Part shown: positions 52,001-61,196 of the stretch, one piece after another | How positions within the stretch are numbered: the first letter of the stretch is position 1 | Layout of the letters: each line of letters starts with the position of its first letter | NCBI GenBank assembly: GCA_017469275.1 | Contig: JAFUGT010000156.1 | Span: forward strand, 1 to 64,000 | DNA from: Lachnospiraceae bacterium | Lineage (GTDB): Bacteria; Bacillota; Clostridia; Lachnospirales; Lachnospiraceae | DNA length: 64,000 bases | Direction: 5' to 3' | Program-made: the position numbers and the translations under genes | Notes under the pieces: model-generated | What the model was told of the DNA's origin: nothing | The model's database searches: none | Seen by the model: the letters and a program-made list of their open reading frames with translations, nothing else

Positions 52001-52887
52001 TTATCCCGAATATATTTTCCAAAAATCGTGGTGACTTTCTTCGCGCCATATTTATTGAGATGATCACCGCCGTCTTTGGAATCCTTTTTCCAGTTGATAC
52101 CTATATCCTTGTCAAGATTAAGATCCAGGTAATCTACGGAATGTTCCTTGGCCCATTTTTTCACGCCATTATGTTTCTTATAATTCCAGTTTACCGGAGA
52201 GGGGGTGCTTACCAGAATCAGACGGCACCCTTTCTCATTACAAAGATCATTTATTTTATCCAAATATTCCATTTCATCAGGCTTGATTTTTTTGACTTTT
52301 TTGGTTTTCTTCATATATTTGCCGCCATTATAGGGCACTATTATATCTTTTCCCACAAATCCTCTGTTTTTCCTGCGTTTTGTCTCCCTATCTTTGGGCA
52401 TGAACTTTCTTATAGCAGGCTTCCAGTATGAATGATTAGAAAACAACGGGACATTTTTAATCAGAAAGTTGAGTACAGGATCGTTACTATCCTCGTCGGT
52501 TGATACATTCCGAAAAAGATTATTTGTCTCGAGAACGATGATTTGGGGTGTTTGATTTTTAAATGCTTCATAGGCAATTGCATAACTGTCGCATATCTTC
52601 TGTCGACCGGTTCCGCAATTAAAAGAAGTATATCCATATTTATCATATAAATAGTTGCAGTCAAAACAAGAGAAACATTCACTGTCACCGACAAATAGAA
52701 TCTGAATACTGTTATCGGGTTCCAAAAGAAGATCGTCACACTTTACCTTGACCGCCAATATATCGTACATATAGACGTCTGTCACTTGTGCGAAAAAAAT
52801 GCAGAGTAAAGAAGAAATAATAATTGTTCCCAGTATAAATAAAGAAATGTTAAGTATATTATGCCGTAGTGTTTGTGTATTATTCAT
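51970..52887 (-). CDS. SGNH-like surface protein, copy 2 (DltD/AlgX-like)
   Basis: This 305-residue protein has one N-terminal transmembrane segment and an extracellular SGNH-hydrolase-like domain with the GDSE block (ILFVGDSECFS) and the C-terminal DGGDHLNKYGAKK containing the Asp-His pair. It is a tandem paralogue of the gene just upstream. With the MBOAT and carrier protein in the same operon it may transfer or remove an acyl or related group on a wall polymer, as DltD does for D-alanine. The catalytic serine is inferred from GDS. Confidence 0.8.
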   Translation of the reverse strand: MNNTQTLRHNILNISLFILGTIIISSLLCIFFAQVTDVYMYDILAVKVKCDDLLLEPDNSIQILFVGDSECFSCFDCNYLYDKYGYTSFNCGTGRQKICDSYAIAYEAFKNQTPQIIVLETNNLFRNVSTDEDSNDPVLNFLIKNVPLFSNHSYWKPAIRKFMPKDRETKRRKNRGFVGKDIIVPYNGGKYMKKTKKVKKIKPDEMEYLDKINDLCNEKGCRLILVSTPSPVNWNYKKHNGVKKWAKEHSVDYLDLNLDKDIGINWKKDSKDGGDHLNKYGAKKVTTIFGKYIRDNYNILSIPTL

Positions 52888-52929
52888 TGATGCAATAACC
52901 TGATGCCTTTCTGTTATGTAGTATAAATT

Positions 52930-53844
52930 TCATTTAAGATTATAGTTGTCTGCCAAATACCTGCCTAAGAATCGGGTAACCTTCTTTGCACCCGCAAGAT
53001 TCATATGATCACCGCCGTCTTTGGAATCCTTTTTCCAGTTAATCTTAAGACTTTTCTCCAGATTGAGGTCAATATAAGTAACTGAATTAGATAAGGCCCA
53101 TTCAGCTACCCCGTTATGCCTTTTGTAACTCCAATTGGTGGGCGAAGGAACACTAACCAGAACAAAAGCAATATTGTGTTCTTTGCAAAAACTGTTGATC
53201 TGCTCCAGATACTTTATATTAGTCTCCGGTATCTTTTCCACACTATCGGTTTTCTTCATGTATTTGCCGCCCTTATAAGGAATTACACCCTTTCGGACAA
53301 CAAACCCTCTATTCTTCCTTCTGTTGACCTCACGCTTCTTAGGTAAAGCCTTTCTCGCAACTATCTTCCAATCTGAATGATATGCGAAAAGATCTGACTT
53401 ATCATACAGATATCTCATTACAATATCTTTACCAAACTCATCATCGTCCAAATTACGATAAAGGCAGTTGGTTTCCAATACAATGACTTTAGGGGACTGA
53501 GTTTTGACATTCTCATTCATTATAGCATAACTGTCACACAGATGCTGAGCTGCTGTTGCACATACAAAGGAATTAATATTGTATTCTGATTCCAGAAGTT
53601 TTGGATAAAATGCTGCATACCCCTCACTGTCACCATAGAACAGAACCTGAATACTATTATCCGGTTCTGATTTGATATCGTTAGCTTTAACATTTACAGA
53701 TAATGAATCATATACCCGTAATCCGTCTTTCCTGCCGAACAGGAGAGACAAAAGAATAACGACTGCTACACCTATAATAATAAATGCAGCGGCTGATACT
53801 ATATTAGATATTGTATTTTTGTTAATTCCCTGCTCACTACTCAT
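52930..53844 (-). CDS. SGNH-like surface protein, copy 1 (DltD/AlgX-like)
   Basis: This 304-residue protein has a single N-terminal transmembrane segment (about 13-35) and an SGNH-like domain with VLFYGDSEGYAAF and DGGDHMNLAGAKK. Close similarity to the gene 42 bp downstream, including the RRKNRGFV and GGKYMKKT segments, shows a tandem duplication. The pair probably acts on the outer face of the membrane together with the MBOAT protein. A 30-bp tandem repeat separates it from the MBOAT gene. Confidence 0.8.
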   Translation of the reverse strand: MSSEQGINKNTISNIVSAAAFIIIGVAVVILLSLLFGRKDGLRVYDSLSVNVKANDIKSEPDNSIQVLFYGDSEGYAAFYPKLLESEYNINSFVCATAAQHLCDSYAIMNENVKTQSPKVIVLETNCLYRNLDDDEFGKDIVMRYLYDKSDLFAYHSDWKIVARKALPKKREVNRRKNRGFVVRKGVIPYKGGKYMKKTDSVEKIPETNIKYLEQINSFCKEHNIAFVLVSVPSPTNWSYKRHNGVAEWALSNSVTYIDLNLEKSLKINWKKDSKDGGDHMNLAGAKKVTRFLGRYLADNYNLK

Positions 53845-53850
53845 TGTTTC

Positions 53851-54000
53851 TACCTGAATATATATTAATTCTATAATCTAAGTTTGCGATTATCACAGTC
53901 TTATAATCTATGGGAGTTATTATTACAGTCTTATAATCTATAACAGTAATTATCACCGTCTTATAATCTATGACCATAATTGTAATACTCTTAATGCATG
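53851..54000. repeat. 30-bp tandem repeat array between MBOAT and SGNH genes
   Basis: The core TAGATTATA(AGAC) on the minus strand recurs with exact 30-bp spacing: the plus-strand TATAATCTA ends at 53880, 53910, 53940 and 53970, with a decayed fifth unit ending near 54000. The best units share about 22 of 30 positions. The array fills the only large gap in this operon. Confidence 0.75.
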
Positions 54001-54025
54001 TATGCGTGCAATAAGAATCGGCACA

Positions 54026-55516
54026 TCAATATGCCGCATATATCATATCCATTACCGTATAGCCCGCACCGTATGCACCCATAATAATAATTCCAAATAT
54101 CATTGCATACCATATAGCCCAGCGCAGCGGCAACCTGTATCCTGCAATCTTTTCTCTGATACTGATACCCTTTTCATGTATCACATCAACTATGAACAGA
54201 AGCATAACCCCGCCCATACATAACAGTATGTCATAATTATCTATTCCGAAGTTTGTTTCCGGAAGACTGGATATATGAAAATCAAACAATATCTGTTTGA
54301 ACATGGAAAAACCCTGTTTCATTGATGTGGCACGGAAGAACATCTCGCCTATATTGACAATAAAAAACAGCTTGATTGCTCTAAGAACTGTCAGAATCTT
54401 GCCGTCAGAGTTGATATTATGCTTAACATAGAATTTCTCAAATGAAGGCTCTGTCAACATCTCGAAAAATATCAGTACAAAATAGTACATTCCGTAAAAC
54501 AGATATGTCCAGCCTGCGCCATGCCAAATTCCGTTGGTCAACCACACAAAAAAGAGAGAAACTGTAGGTCCGAACATCTTACTGAATCCGAGATGACCTT
54601 TCTTCTTAGCAGACTTCGTAACATCTTTGATGGGCTTTGCGAGGGAAATAGGATAAAATATATAATCCTTCAACCAGGTTCCCAATGTAATATGCCATCT
54701 GCGCCAGAAATCCGACGCGTTTTTTGCAAAAAAGGGCTGTCTGAAGTTCTCAGGCAATGTTATTCCCAAAGTCTCCCCACTACCGATTATGATATCCATG
54801 CATCCCGAAAATTCCGCATATAACTGAGTTGTAAATAATATTGCTCCCATAGCTATGGAAGAACCGTCATATTGCTCCGGATGAAGAAATATCTTGTATA
54901 CAGCAGGAGCCAAATGATCGGCAATGATCATTTTCTTAAAAAGCCCCCATAATATACGCTGATAACCAAAGGTGATATTCTTATATTCAAGATTCTTACC
55001 GGCATAGAGGTCATTTGCAACCTCCGAATATCTGCTGATGGGACCCTCTATGACCTGTGGGAAAAAACTGAGATACAGAATTAATCTTCCCGGATTATGG
55101 TCGGCAGGAATCGTCTTCCTGTGCACATCCGTCATATAGGATATTGTCTGAAGTGTATAGTAAGATATTCCAACCGGCGCAATCAGGTTAATCCCAACCA
55201 GTTTAAGATATTTGAATATTATAAGCATGGAAAGGTTTAATAAAATCCCTATTGCCAGAACCGGTCGTTTTTTCTTTGTCAGCGCTTTGCCCTTTAAGGA
55301 ACTATTGGCAGCCACATGTTCAAGGGCAAGTCCCGTCAGATAGGTTATAACCGAAGCAAGAAGAAAATATATTATCAATTTCCCGCTAATCATCCAGTAA
55401 AACACAAAATTCACAATAAGTAAAAGTACCCATCTGAATTTGACCGGAGTTAAATTGTACAAAAACAATACCGCAGGAAGGAACAGCAGACTATATGTGA
55501 GTAAATGGTACTCCAC
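54026..55516 (-). CDS. MBOAT family O-acyltransferase (DltB/AlgI-like)
   Basis: This 496-residue protein has about ten or more hydrophobic segments and the MBOAT pattern: SFFPQVIEGPISRYSE, GCMDIIIGSGE, RRWHITLGTWLKDYIFYP, and the catalytic histidine in WLTNGIWHGAGWTY. It would take a group from the carrier protein encoded just upstream and pass it across the membrane to a surface polymer or lipid. The start is GTG two bases after the carrier gene stop, so the genes are coupled. Confidence 0.9.
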   Translation of the reverse strand: MEYHLLTYSLLFLPAVLFLYNLTPVKFRWVLLLIVNFVFYWMISGKLIIYFLLASVITYLTGLALEHVAANSSLKGKALTKKKRPVLAIGILLNLSMLIIFKYLKLVGINLIAPVGISYYTLQTISYMTDVHRKTIPADHNPGRLILYLSFFPQVIEGPISRYSEVANDLYAGKNLEYKNITFGYQRILWGLFKKMIIADHLAPAVYKIFLHPEQYDGSSIAMGAILFTTQLYAEFSGCMDIIIGSGETLGITLPENFRQPFFAKNASDFWRRWHITLGTWLKDYIFYPISLAKPIKDVTKSAKKKGHLGFSKMFGPTVSLFFVWLTNGIWHGAGWTYLFYGMYYFVLIFFEMLTEPSFEKFYVKHNINSDGKILTVLRAIKLFFIVNIGEMFFRATSMKQGFSMFKQILFDFHISSLPETNFGIDNYDILLCMGGVMLLFIVDVIHEKGISIREKIAGYRLPLRWAIWYAMIFGIIIMGAYGAGYTVMDMIYAAY

Positions 55517-55517
55517 T

Positions 55518-55748
55518 TTATTCTTCCTCCTTGAGACGGCAGATCAAGTCCCACAAAGCGGCTGCAGAATTGAAGTTCTCCGGAATAAGTTCTGCCGGGG
55601 AAATCTCCACCTCAAAGTTATCCTCTATTTCAGAGACCAGCGAGAGTATTCCGAAGGAATCTAAAATGTGGTCATCAATAAGTGTTGTGCAATTTTCCAC
55701 ATCTTCTCCCGGTAATAGATCTTCTAAGATTTCAAGTAATTCATCCAT
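55518..55748 (-). CDS. Acyl/aminoacyl carrier protein (DltC-like)
   Basis: This 76-residue four-helix carrier protein has the phosphopantetheine serine in DDHILDSFGILSLV. It would carry a thioester-linked group from a ligase to the MBOAT protein. The ATG at 55748 follows GGAGG; the longer frame has no site. No ligase (DltA-like) gene is in the window, so loading must come from elsewhere. Confidence 0.88.
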   Translation of the reverse strand: MDELLEILEDLLPGEDVENCTTLIDDHILDSFGILSLVSEIEDNFEVEISPAELIPENFNSAAALWDLICRLKEEE

Positions 55749-55899
55749 GTTAAATATCCTCCATATTATTGTATTTATTGTAAAATCAAATTTATATAAA
55801 TCTATACCCAAAACACTTTGTGTCTCATATTATATGGGTATCATAATAACCCCCTGTCAATCCTGTCAATTAACAGACCAACAGCCCCTCCGGCAAAAA

Positions 55900-57318
55900 T
55901 TATCCGCAGTTAAATTCACTTGTCTCAATAATGTCTCTCATCATTTCAACACTACCATCCTGTTTTGCAAGTAATACCTGCGGAAGTTCTCTGCTTAAGA
56001 ACAGTGCCATTCCCTCCGTTACCGAATATGCACCGCATTTTTCAAAAACAAGAATATCACCGGGGCTTGGCGAATCTAATATAGCCTTTCTCACCAAAAC
56101 ATCGTTGGTTGTACATAGAGAACCGCATATGGTGTACTGACCGGTTGACTCCTCTTGTTCTCTGCCCGACATCTTGTTATCATCGTCACCGGGGTAGTTG
56201 TCCGACATCCTGTTATCATCGTCTTCGGATGAATTGTCCACTGCATCTTTTTGCAAAATATCATTATCTGCTCTTTTTATATGCTTAATATAAGGAAGTT
56301 TCATACCCATCATCTGCCCGTAATAATTAATCTGATGTATCCCACCATCAATAATTATATAATTGGTATCTTTGGTATGTTTTATATCAATTATCTTCGT
56401 TATATATGAACCGCATAAAGCAGCGATGTATCTTCCCAGTTCAATACTGATATGCCTGTAACAACTGATGCCAGATAAAGTATTATTCAATGTAGTCAAC
56501 TGCTCGTATAATCCATCTTGTCTGCCATATGAATCTTCGTCCTCAACATCTTCACTCTTTATAGCTTTGCCATCGTCAAAATAAGAGATGAAAAGTCCCG
56601 GCCCGTATTCAAGTTCAAGGTCTGAAAAACCTGCAGCTGTCAGTTCTTTCCCCAGTTCCTCAAGCATTTTAAGCTCTGTTATCATCTTCTTTTCAGTCTT
56701 CTGCGTTCCGCTGTAATACTGAATGCCACAAATGCCAACCAGCCCATCTTCCTTTATCCGCGTCAATGTATTCATCAAAGTTTCCTTGTCCATCCCAAAC
56801 TGATTACCTGCGGACAATCGAAGCATAACATTGATTTTGCCATTATAATCCACATTTCCACCCGGTGCAGGTTCATTGATCATCTCACATTCACCTGCAT
56901 CTCCATGTGGATTTTCACCGGATTGCACCTCTTGCGAACAAGTAACAAGTTTCTTTATTATCGAATAGTGCATAGGCGATTCTATAGTATATATACCACT
57001 ACCCTTGCTGTAGGACATGATATGGCGCATGGATTCTTCGGTCTTGTTGACACCCGAAACAACAATTTGACCGGGGTTAATATTATGCTTTATGCATATG
57101 TCATATTCTCCCGGCGAGCATACTTCTAAGCGGTCGACAAGTCCTGACATGAGCTTTGTAAGAAAAGGATTGGCTTTCATGGCATAGCAAAGAGAGATGT
57201 TCTCCGATAAATACTTCCTTATATTCTGTACATGAGCCGCAAGAACACTTTCATCAAATACATATGCAGGAGTACGACAGTCTTTGATTATATTATTTAA
57301 AACCTGCTTCTCCATCAT
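55900..57318 (-). CDS. PLP-dependent decarboxylase, fold III (LysA-like)
   Basis: This 472-residue enzyme belongs to the diaminopimelate/ornithine decarboxylase family. The PLP lysine is in CYAMKANPF near the N-terminus. The glycine-rich phosphate site is LEYGPGLF, IELGRYIAA follows, and the C-terminal active-site cysteine motif is GSLCTTNDVL, then FEKCGAYSVTEG. A run of near-repeated DDDN/NRMS segments (about 375-405) and an insert around 145-165 are low-complexity additions. At the head of a carrier protein-MBOAT-SGNH operon, it may make the amine or D-amino acid-like group that is attached, or act on a carrier-bound substrate. The substrate cannot be assigned. Confidence 0.82.
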   Translation of the reverse strand: MMEKQVLNNIIKDCRTPAYVFDESVLAAHVQNIRKYLSENISLCYAMKANPFLTKLMSGLVDRLEVCSPGEYDICIKHNINPGQIVVSGVNKTEESMRHIMSYSKGSGIYTIESPMHYSIIKKLVTCSQEVQSGENPHGDAGECEMINEPAPGGNVDYNGKINVMLRLSAGNQFGMDKETLMNTLTRIKEDGLVGICGIQYYSGTQKTEKKMITELKMLEELGKELTAAGFSDLELEYGPGLFISYFDDGKAIKSEDVEDEDSYGRQDGLYEQLTTLNNTLSGISCYRHISIELGRYIAALCGSYITKIIDIKHTKDTNYIIIDGGIHQINYYGQMMGMKLPYIKHIKRADNDILQKDAVDNSSEDDDNRMSDNYPGDDDNKMSGREQEESTGQYTICGSLCTTNDVLVRKAILDSPSPGDILVFEKCGAYSVTEGMALFLSRELPQVLLAKQDGSVEMMRDIIETSEFNCG

Positions 57319-57512
57319 ATCATCCGATTCCTTTCTTATTGTCTGTATTCCCTAATATTTACATCTGCCGAATACTGTTATATCACATAATTTATATAAA
57401 TGGAACCTGCTAATTCTTAAGTTTTTATTAAAATATGTAGGTTTTTTACTTTATATATGTTACAATCATAAAATACACTTATGAACAGAGGATTTTTGAA
57501 CAGGAGATATCT

Positions 57513-59420
57513 ATGCATATAATTAACGAATTTCACATTGCATTTTACGCCGCAACACTTACCATCTGTTTTACGGTACTCATGTTCACGTTTTTGCAAA
57601 AAAGGACGGATCGTATACAGAATAAGTTATTCATATTCATGATGTTTATACTGATTTTCAACGCTTTTTCTACTACCGGAGCTGCAATTACAGAGCCATG
57701 GGCTTCAACCGGCAATACGGCTTATTATTTCCTTGAGTCGTTTCAGTTTTTGTATTTTTTATTACATTCCGCGCTATGTCCACTGCTCTATTACTACGTG
57801 CTTAGCGTTACCGGAAAGATTCGAAAGCGGTCTATTCTTCAGAATATTTTAATCAGCATTCCGCTTATCATTACGGAAGTATTCGTACTTCTTAATCCTA
57901 TCTTCCACTTTGTTTTCTACTATGATAAGGCAATTAAGTTTCACAGAAATTTGGCGGAATACCTGATATATGGCGTTGCCGGATTATATTTCATTTTATC
58001 TGTTATTGAACTTTTGTTTTCATGGAATGCCATTAATATAAGAAGACGTATAGCCCTAATATATTTCTTCACGCTTTCCTTAGCCGGAATTCTTATTCAG
58101 TTGTTTAATATCAACATCAAAAGTGAATTGTTCGCAGAGTCAATAGCCCTTATGGGCGTTATGCTTGCCGTAGAGAACGAAGACGACAGGCTGGATTCTG
58201 ACACCAACATTTATAACAGAAAAGCATTACAGATGGATGTTCATAATTTCCAAATCATGAAAGAGCATGTACATATGCTGTTTATAAAGATATTAAATGC
58301 AGACGTAATCGAGCGTATTACAGGCTCTGCTAATGACGACATTCTGACAGAGGTTGTTGCAACATATCTGAAAACCCTGGTGCCCCGTTACAATATTTAT
58401 CACCCTAATCCGGAAACATTCGTAATCACTTTTTCCGGATATAAAGACGCAAAGATAGAAGGAATCAGAGATAATATTATATCAAGGTTTGAGGACAGAT
58501 GGTACATATCCAATTCAGAAGTGCTGTTAGAAGCGGTCGTTATCAGTTCTTCTTTACCGGGAGAACTTAACTCTGGTGATGACGTAATGTTTATCTCTGA
58601 CAGTATAATACCTGCAAATGCCAATAAAGACGAAATCAATCTGGCCTGGCTGCTCAGACGGGCAGAGATAGAAAGAGCCATAAAGAGAAGTCTCAGGGAA
58701 GAGAAATTCGAGGTTTATTATCAACCTACATATAATCTTATAGGTTCCTCACTTCACGGTGCGGAGGCATTGGTAAGAATGAATGATGATTCCATCGGAT
58801 ATATCTCACCGGAAGAGTTCATTCCCGTTGCAGAACAGATCGGACTTGTAGAAGAAATAGACGATTATGTACTCCGGGAAGTTTGTACCTTCCTTGAAAG
58901 CGGCGTGCCTGCAGAGCATGGAATGGATTGTATAAATGTCAACCTTTCCGTTATTCAATGTATCAGACCCGGCTTTTTTGAACATATCACAGATATTGTA
59001 GGCGAGTATAATATAGAGCATGCCATGCTCAACTTCGAGATAACCGAATCCGTTGGAGCAGAGGATTATCAGGTATTGTCCAAAGTCGCAAAGAAATTGA
59101 AATCAAAAGGTTTTCTGCTTTCCATGGATGACTATGGTACCGGATACTCTAATATGGAGGGTATTTTCTCCCTTGACTTTGATGTTGTGAAGATTGATAA
59201 GAGTATATTGTGGAGCGCAGAGAAAAACTCCAACGGTCGTATCATTTTGAAAAACAGTGTTAACATGATTCACGATTTAGGTTGCAAAGTTTTAGTCGAA
59301 GGGGTGGAAAACAAAGAACATATTGAAATGCTCAAAGTATTGGGTGTCGATTATCTGCAGGGATTTTTCTTTTCAAAGCCCGTACCAAAGCAGAAGTTCT
59401 TAGAGATAATATCATTATAG
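57513..59420 (+). CDS. Membrane GGDEF-like/EAL protein
   Basis: This 635-residue protein has about seven hydrophobic segments in the first 215 residues and a degenerate GGDEF-like domain (about 225-380) that lacks a GGDEF motif. A full EAL domain follows, with HGAEALVRM, INVNLS, FEITES, DDYGTGYSN, VKIDKS and VEGVEN. It should act as a c-di-GMP phosphodiesterase. The start follows AGGAGA. The cellulase gene follows by 44 bp on the same strand, so c-di-GMP turnover and cellulose breakdown may be coexpressed. Confidence 0.9.
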   Translation: MHIINEFHIAFYAATLTICFTVLMFTFLQKRTDRIQNKLFIFMMFILIFNAFSTTGAAITEPWASTGNTAYYFLESFQFLYFLLHSALCPLLYYYVLSVTGKIRKRSILQNILISIPLIITEVFVLLNPIFHFVFYYDKAIKFHRNLAEYLIYGVAGLYFILSVIELLFSWNAINIRRRIALIYFFTLSLAGILIQLFNINIKSELFAESIALMGVMLAVENEDDRLDSDTNIYNRKALQMDVHNFQIMKEHVHMLFIKILNADVIERITGSANDDILTEVVATYLKTLVPRYNIYHPNPETFVITFSGYKDAKIEGIRDNIISRFEDRWYISNSEVLLEAVVISSSLPGELNSGDDVMFISDSIIPANANKDEINLAWLLRRAEIERAIKRSLREEKFEVYYQPTYNLIGSSLHGAEALVRMNDDSIGYISPEEFIPVAEQIGLVEEIDDYVLREVCTFLESGVPAEHGMDCINVNLSVIQCIRPGFFEHITDIVGEYNIEHAMLNFEITESVGAEDYQVLSKVAKKLKSKGFLLSMDDYGTGYSNMEGIFSLDFDVVKIDKSILWSAEKNSNGRIILKNSVNMIHDLGCKVLVEGVENKEHIEMLKVLGVDYLQGFFFSKPVPKQKFLEIISL

Positions 59421-59464
59421 GAAAGGATTCACTCTTAGGCAATTCTATAAAGGAGAAGCACACA

Positions 59465-61105
59465 ATGAATTTCAAAAATAATCACAAGATATTGATAATA
59501 ATGGCAGTAGTCTTATTACTGGTTGTCTCTTTGGTAACAGGAATCATAGTCGGAAGAAAAACCGGCAGTCAAACCAATAAAGATCTTGCGGTTTCAACCG
59601 AAAACTCCACCTTGGAAATTCCCAGTGAATCCAGCGAAAAAGACAGCTCTTTAGATTCAGACTCTTTGAATACGACAAGTGATCCTCAAGCTACCGATGA
59701 GAAAAATACTTCTCAACAGAATCTTTATGAAGTCGTTTTAAATCCTTCCAATTCATGGGAACAGGATGGTAAATTTGTCACACAATTCGATATAGATTTC
59801 CGCAACAATTCCGGCAAAACCGTAAATGACTGGACTATTATGTTTGACGGTGTTTCTGATGCAGAAGTTCTCTCCGGATGGAACGGCAAATTTGAGATAA
59901 AAAACGGACAAATTACGATAACACCGGAAAGTTATAATTCTTCTGTCGAGTCCGGCACCGCCGTAAATGTAGGCGTACAGCTTGCATTTAGTCATCAGGA
60001 GGACGCCGCTAAAATGTCCAAAAATGGCGAACTATATATTGCCGGTAATAAAGTGGATACCACCCAAACGGCAAGTCACAGTGATGATAACAGCAAAGGC
60101 AATGCTACACCCAATGATACCGTCAACGACAATGCTACACCCAATGATACCGTCAAGAAAAACTCTTCCAATAAGAAGAATGTAAAAGCTGAGTCCGGTA
60201 CCCCCTTTGCAAATCACGGCGCTCTTTCAGTTAAAGGTACTGATATTGTAGATAAGAACGGAAGCAAGTATCAGTTAAAGGGTGTAAGTACTCATGGTCT
60301 TGCCTGGTTTCCTGACTATGTGAATAAAGATGCATTTGAGACTTTCAGAGACGACTGGGGCGCAAATGTGATTCGACTTGCCATGTACACTGATGAGAAT
60401 GGGGGCTATTGTACAGACGGCAACAAAGAAAATCTCAAGGAACTTGTCAAAAAGGGCATAGATGAAGCCACATCGCTTGGCATGTATGTTATCGTGGATT
60501 GGCATATTCTTCACGATCTGACTCCGTTGAAATATGAAGACGAGGCGAAGAAGTTTTTTGAGGAAATTTCTTCGGAATATAAGAACAGCGATAATATCAT
60601 TTATGAGATATGTAACGAACCTAATGGCGGAACAGGGTGGTCAGATATCAAAAAGTATGCAGAAGATATTATTCCGATAATACGTGCCAATGACAGCAAT
60701 GCCATCATAGTTGTTGGAACACCGACCTGGTCTCAGGACGTGGATGCGGCAGCAAATGATCCTATAAAAAATTACGAAAACATTATGTACACCCTGCACT
60801 TCTACGCTGCAACCCACAAGGAGGAGCTTAGAAAGAAATTGACCACAGCTAAAAATTCAGGACTGCCTATATTCATAACAGAATTTTCTATCTGCGAGGC
60901 TTCCGGCAACGGTTCGGTGGATTACGACTCCGCCGCTGCATGGTTTGACCTTATCAATGACAACAATCTGTCTTACTGTGCCTGGAACGTGTCTAATAAG
61001 GATGAGAAGTCTTCTCTTATAAAAAGCAGTGTATCTGCCAAATCCGGCTGGACGGAAAACGATCTCTCCGAGACCGGAGCATGGATCAGACAGCAGATGC
61101 GTTAG
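59465..61105 (+). CDS. Membrane-anchored GH5 endoglucanase with CBM2-like domain
   Basis: This 546-residue protein has one N-terminal transmembrane or signal segment (about 9-30, followed by GRKTGS). After a Ser/Thr-rich linker comes a CBM2-like cellulose-binding module (about 85-200, with SNSWEQDGKF, NDWTIMFDG and SGWNGKFEIK). A linker contains two copies of NATPNDTV, and the GH5 domain covers about 250-546. The predicted acid/base is Glu385 (CNEPNG) and the nucleophile Glu473 (ITEFSI); His346, His350 and His445 sit at usual positions. It would cut beta-1,4-glucans at the cell surface. The start follows AAGGAG. It shares a transcript with the EAL gene and has a perfect terminator. Confidence 0.92.
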   Translation: MNFKNNHKILIIMAVVLLLVVSLVTGIIVGRKTGSQTNKDLAVSTENSTLEIPSESSEKDSSLDSDSLNTTSDPQATDEKNTSQQNLYEVVLNPSNSWEQDGKFVTQFDIDFRNNSGKTVNDWTIMFDGVSDAEVLSGWNGKFEIKNGQITITPESYNSSVESGTAVNVGVQLAFSHQEDAAKMSKNGELYIAGNKVDTTQTASHSDDNSKGNATPNDTVNDNATPNDTVKKNSSNKKNVKAESGTPFANHGALSVKGTDIVDKNGSKYQLKGVSTHGLAWFPDYVNKDAFETFRDDWGANVIRLAMYTDENGGYCTDGNKENLKELVKKGIDEATSLGMYVIVDWHILHDLTPLKYEDEAKKFFEEISSEYKNSDNIIYEICNEPNGGTGWSDIKKYAEDIIPIIRANDSNAIIVVGTPTWSQDVDAAANDPIKNYENIMYTLHFYAATHKEELRKKLTTAKNSGLPIFITEFSICEASGNGSVDYDSAAAWFDLINDNNLSYCAWNVSNKDEKSSLIKSSVSAKSGWTENDLSETGAWIRQQMR

Positions 61106-61154
61106 ATTTTGTTATTCAATTCACCTACACTAGAACCATTACATATTCTAATTC

Positions 61155-61195
61155 AACCGTCCAAATCTCATAAAAAAATCGAGATTTGGACGGTT
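61155..61195. terminator. Bidirectional terminator
   Basis: A perfect 15-bp stem (61155-61169 with 61181-61195) lies between the convergent cellulase and ATPase genes, with a T-rich tail on the plus strand. Confidence 0.9.
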
Positions 61196-61196
61196 T

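Noticed and set aside
53851..54000. CRISPR array
   Set aside because: The 30-bp period has no unique spacers of separate origin; the whole unit is repeated with drift, and no cas genes are nearby.
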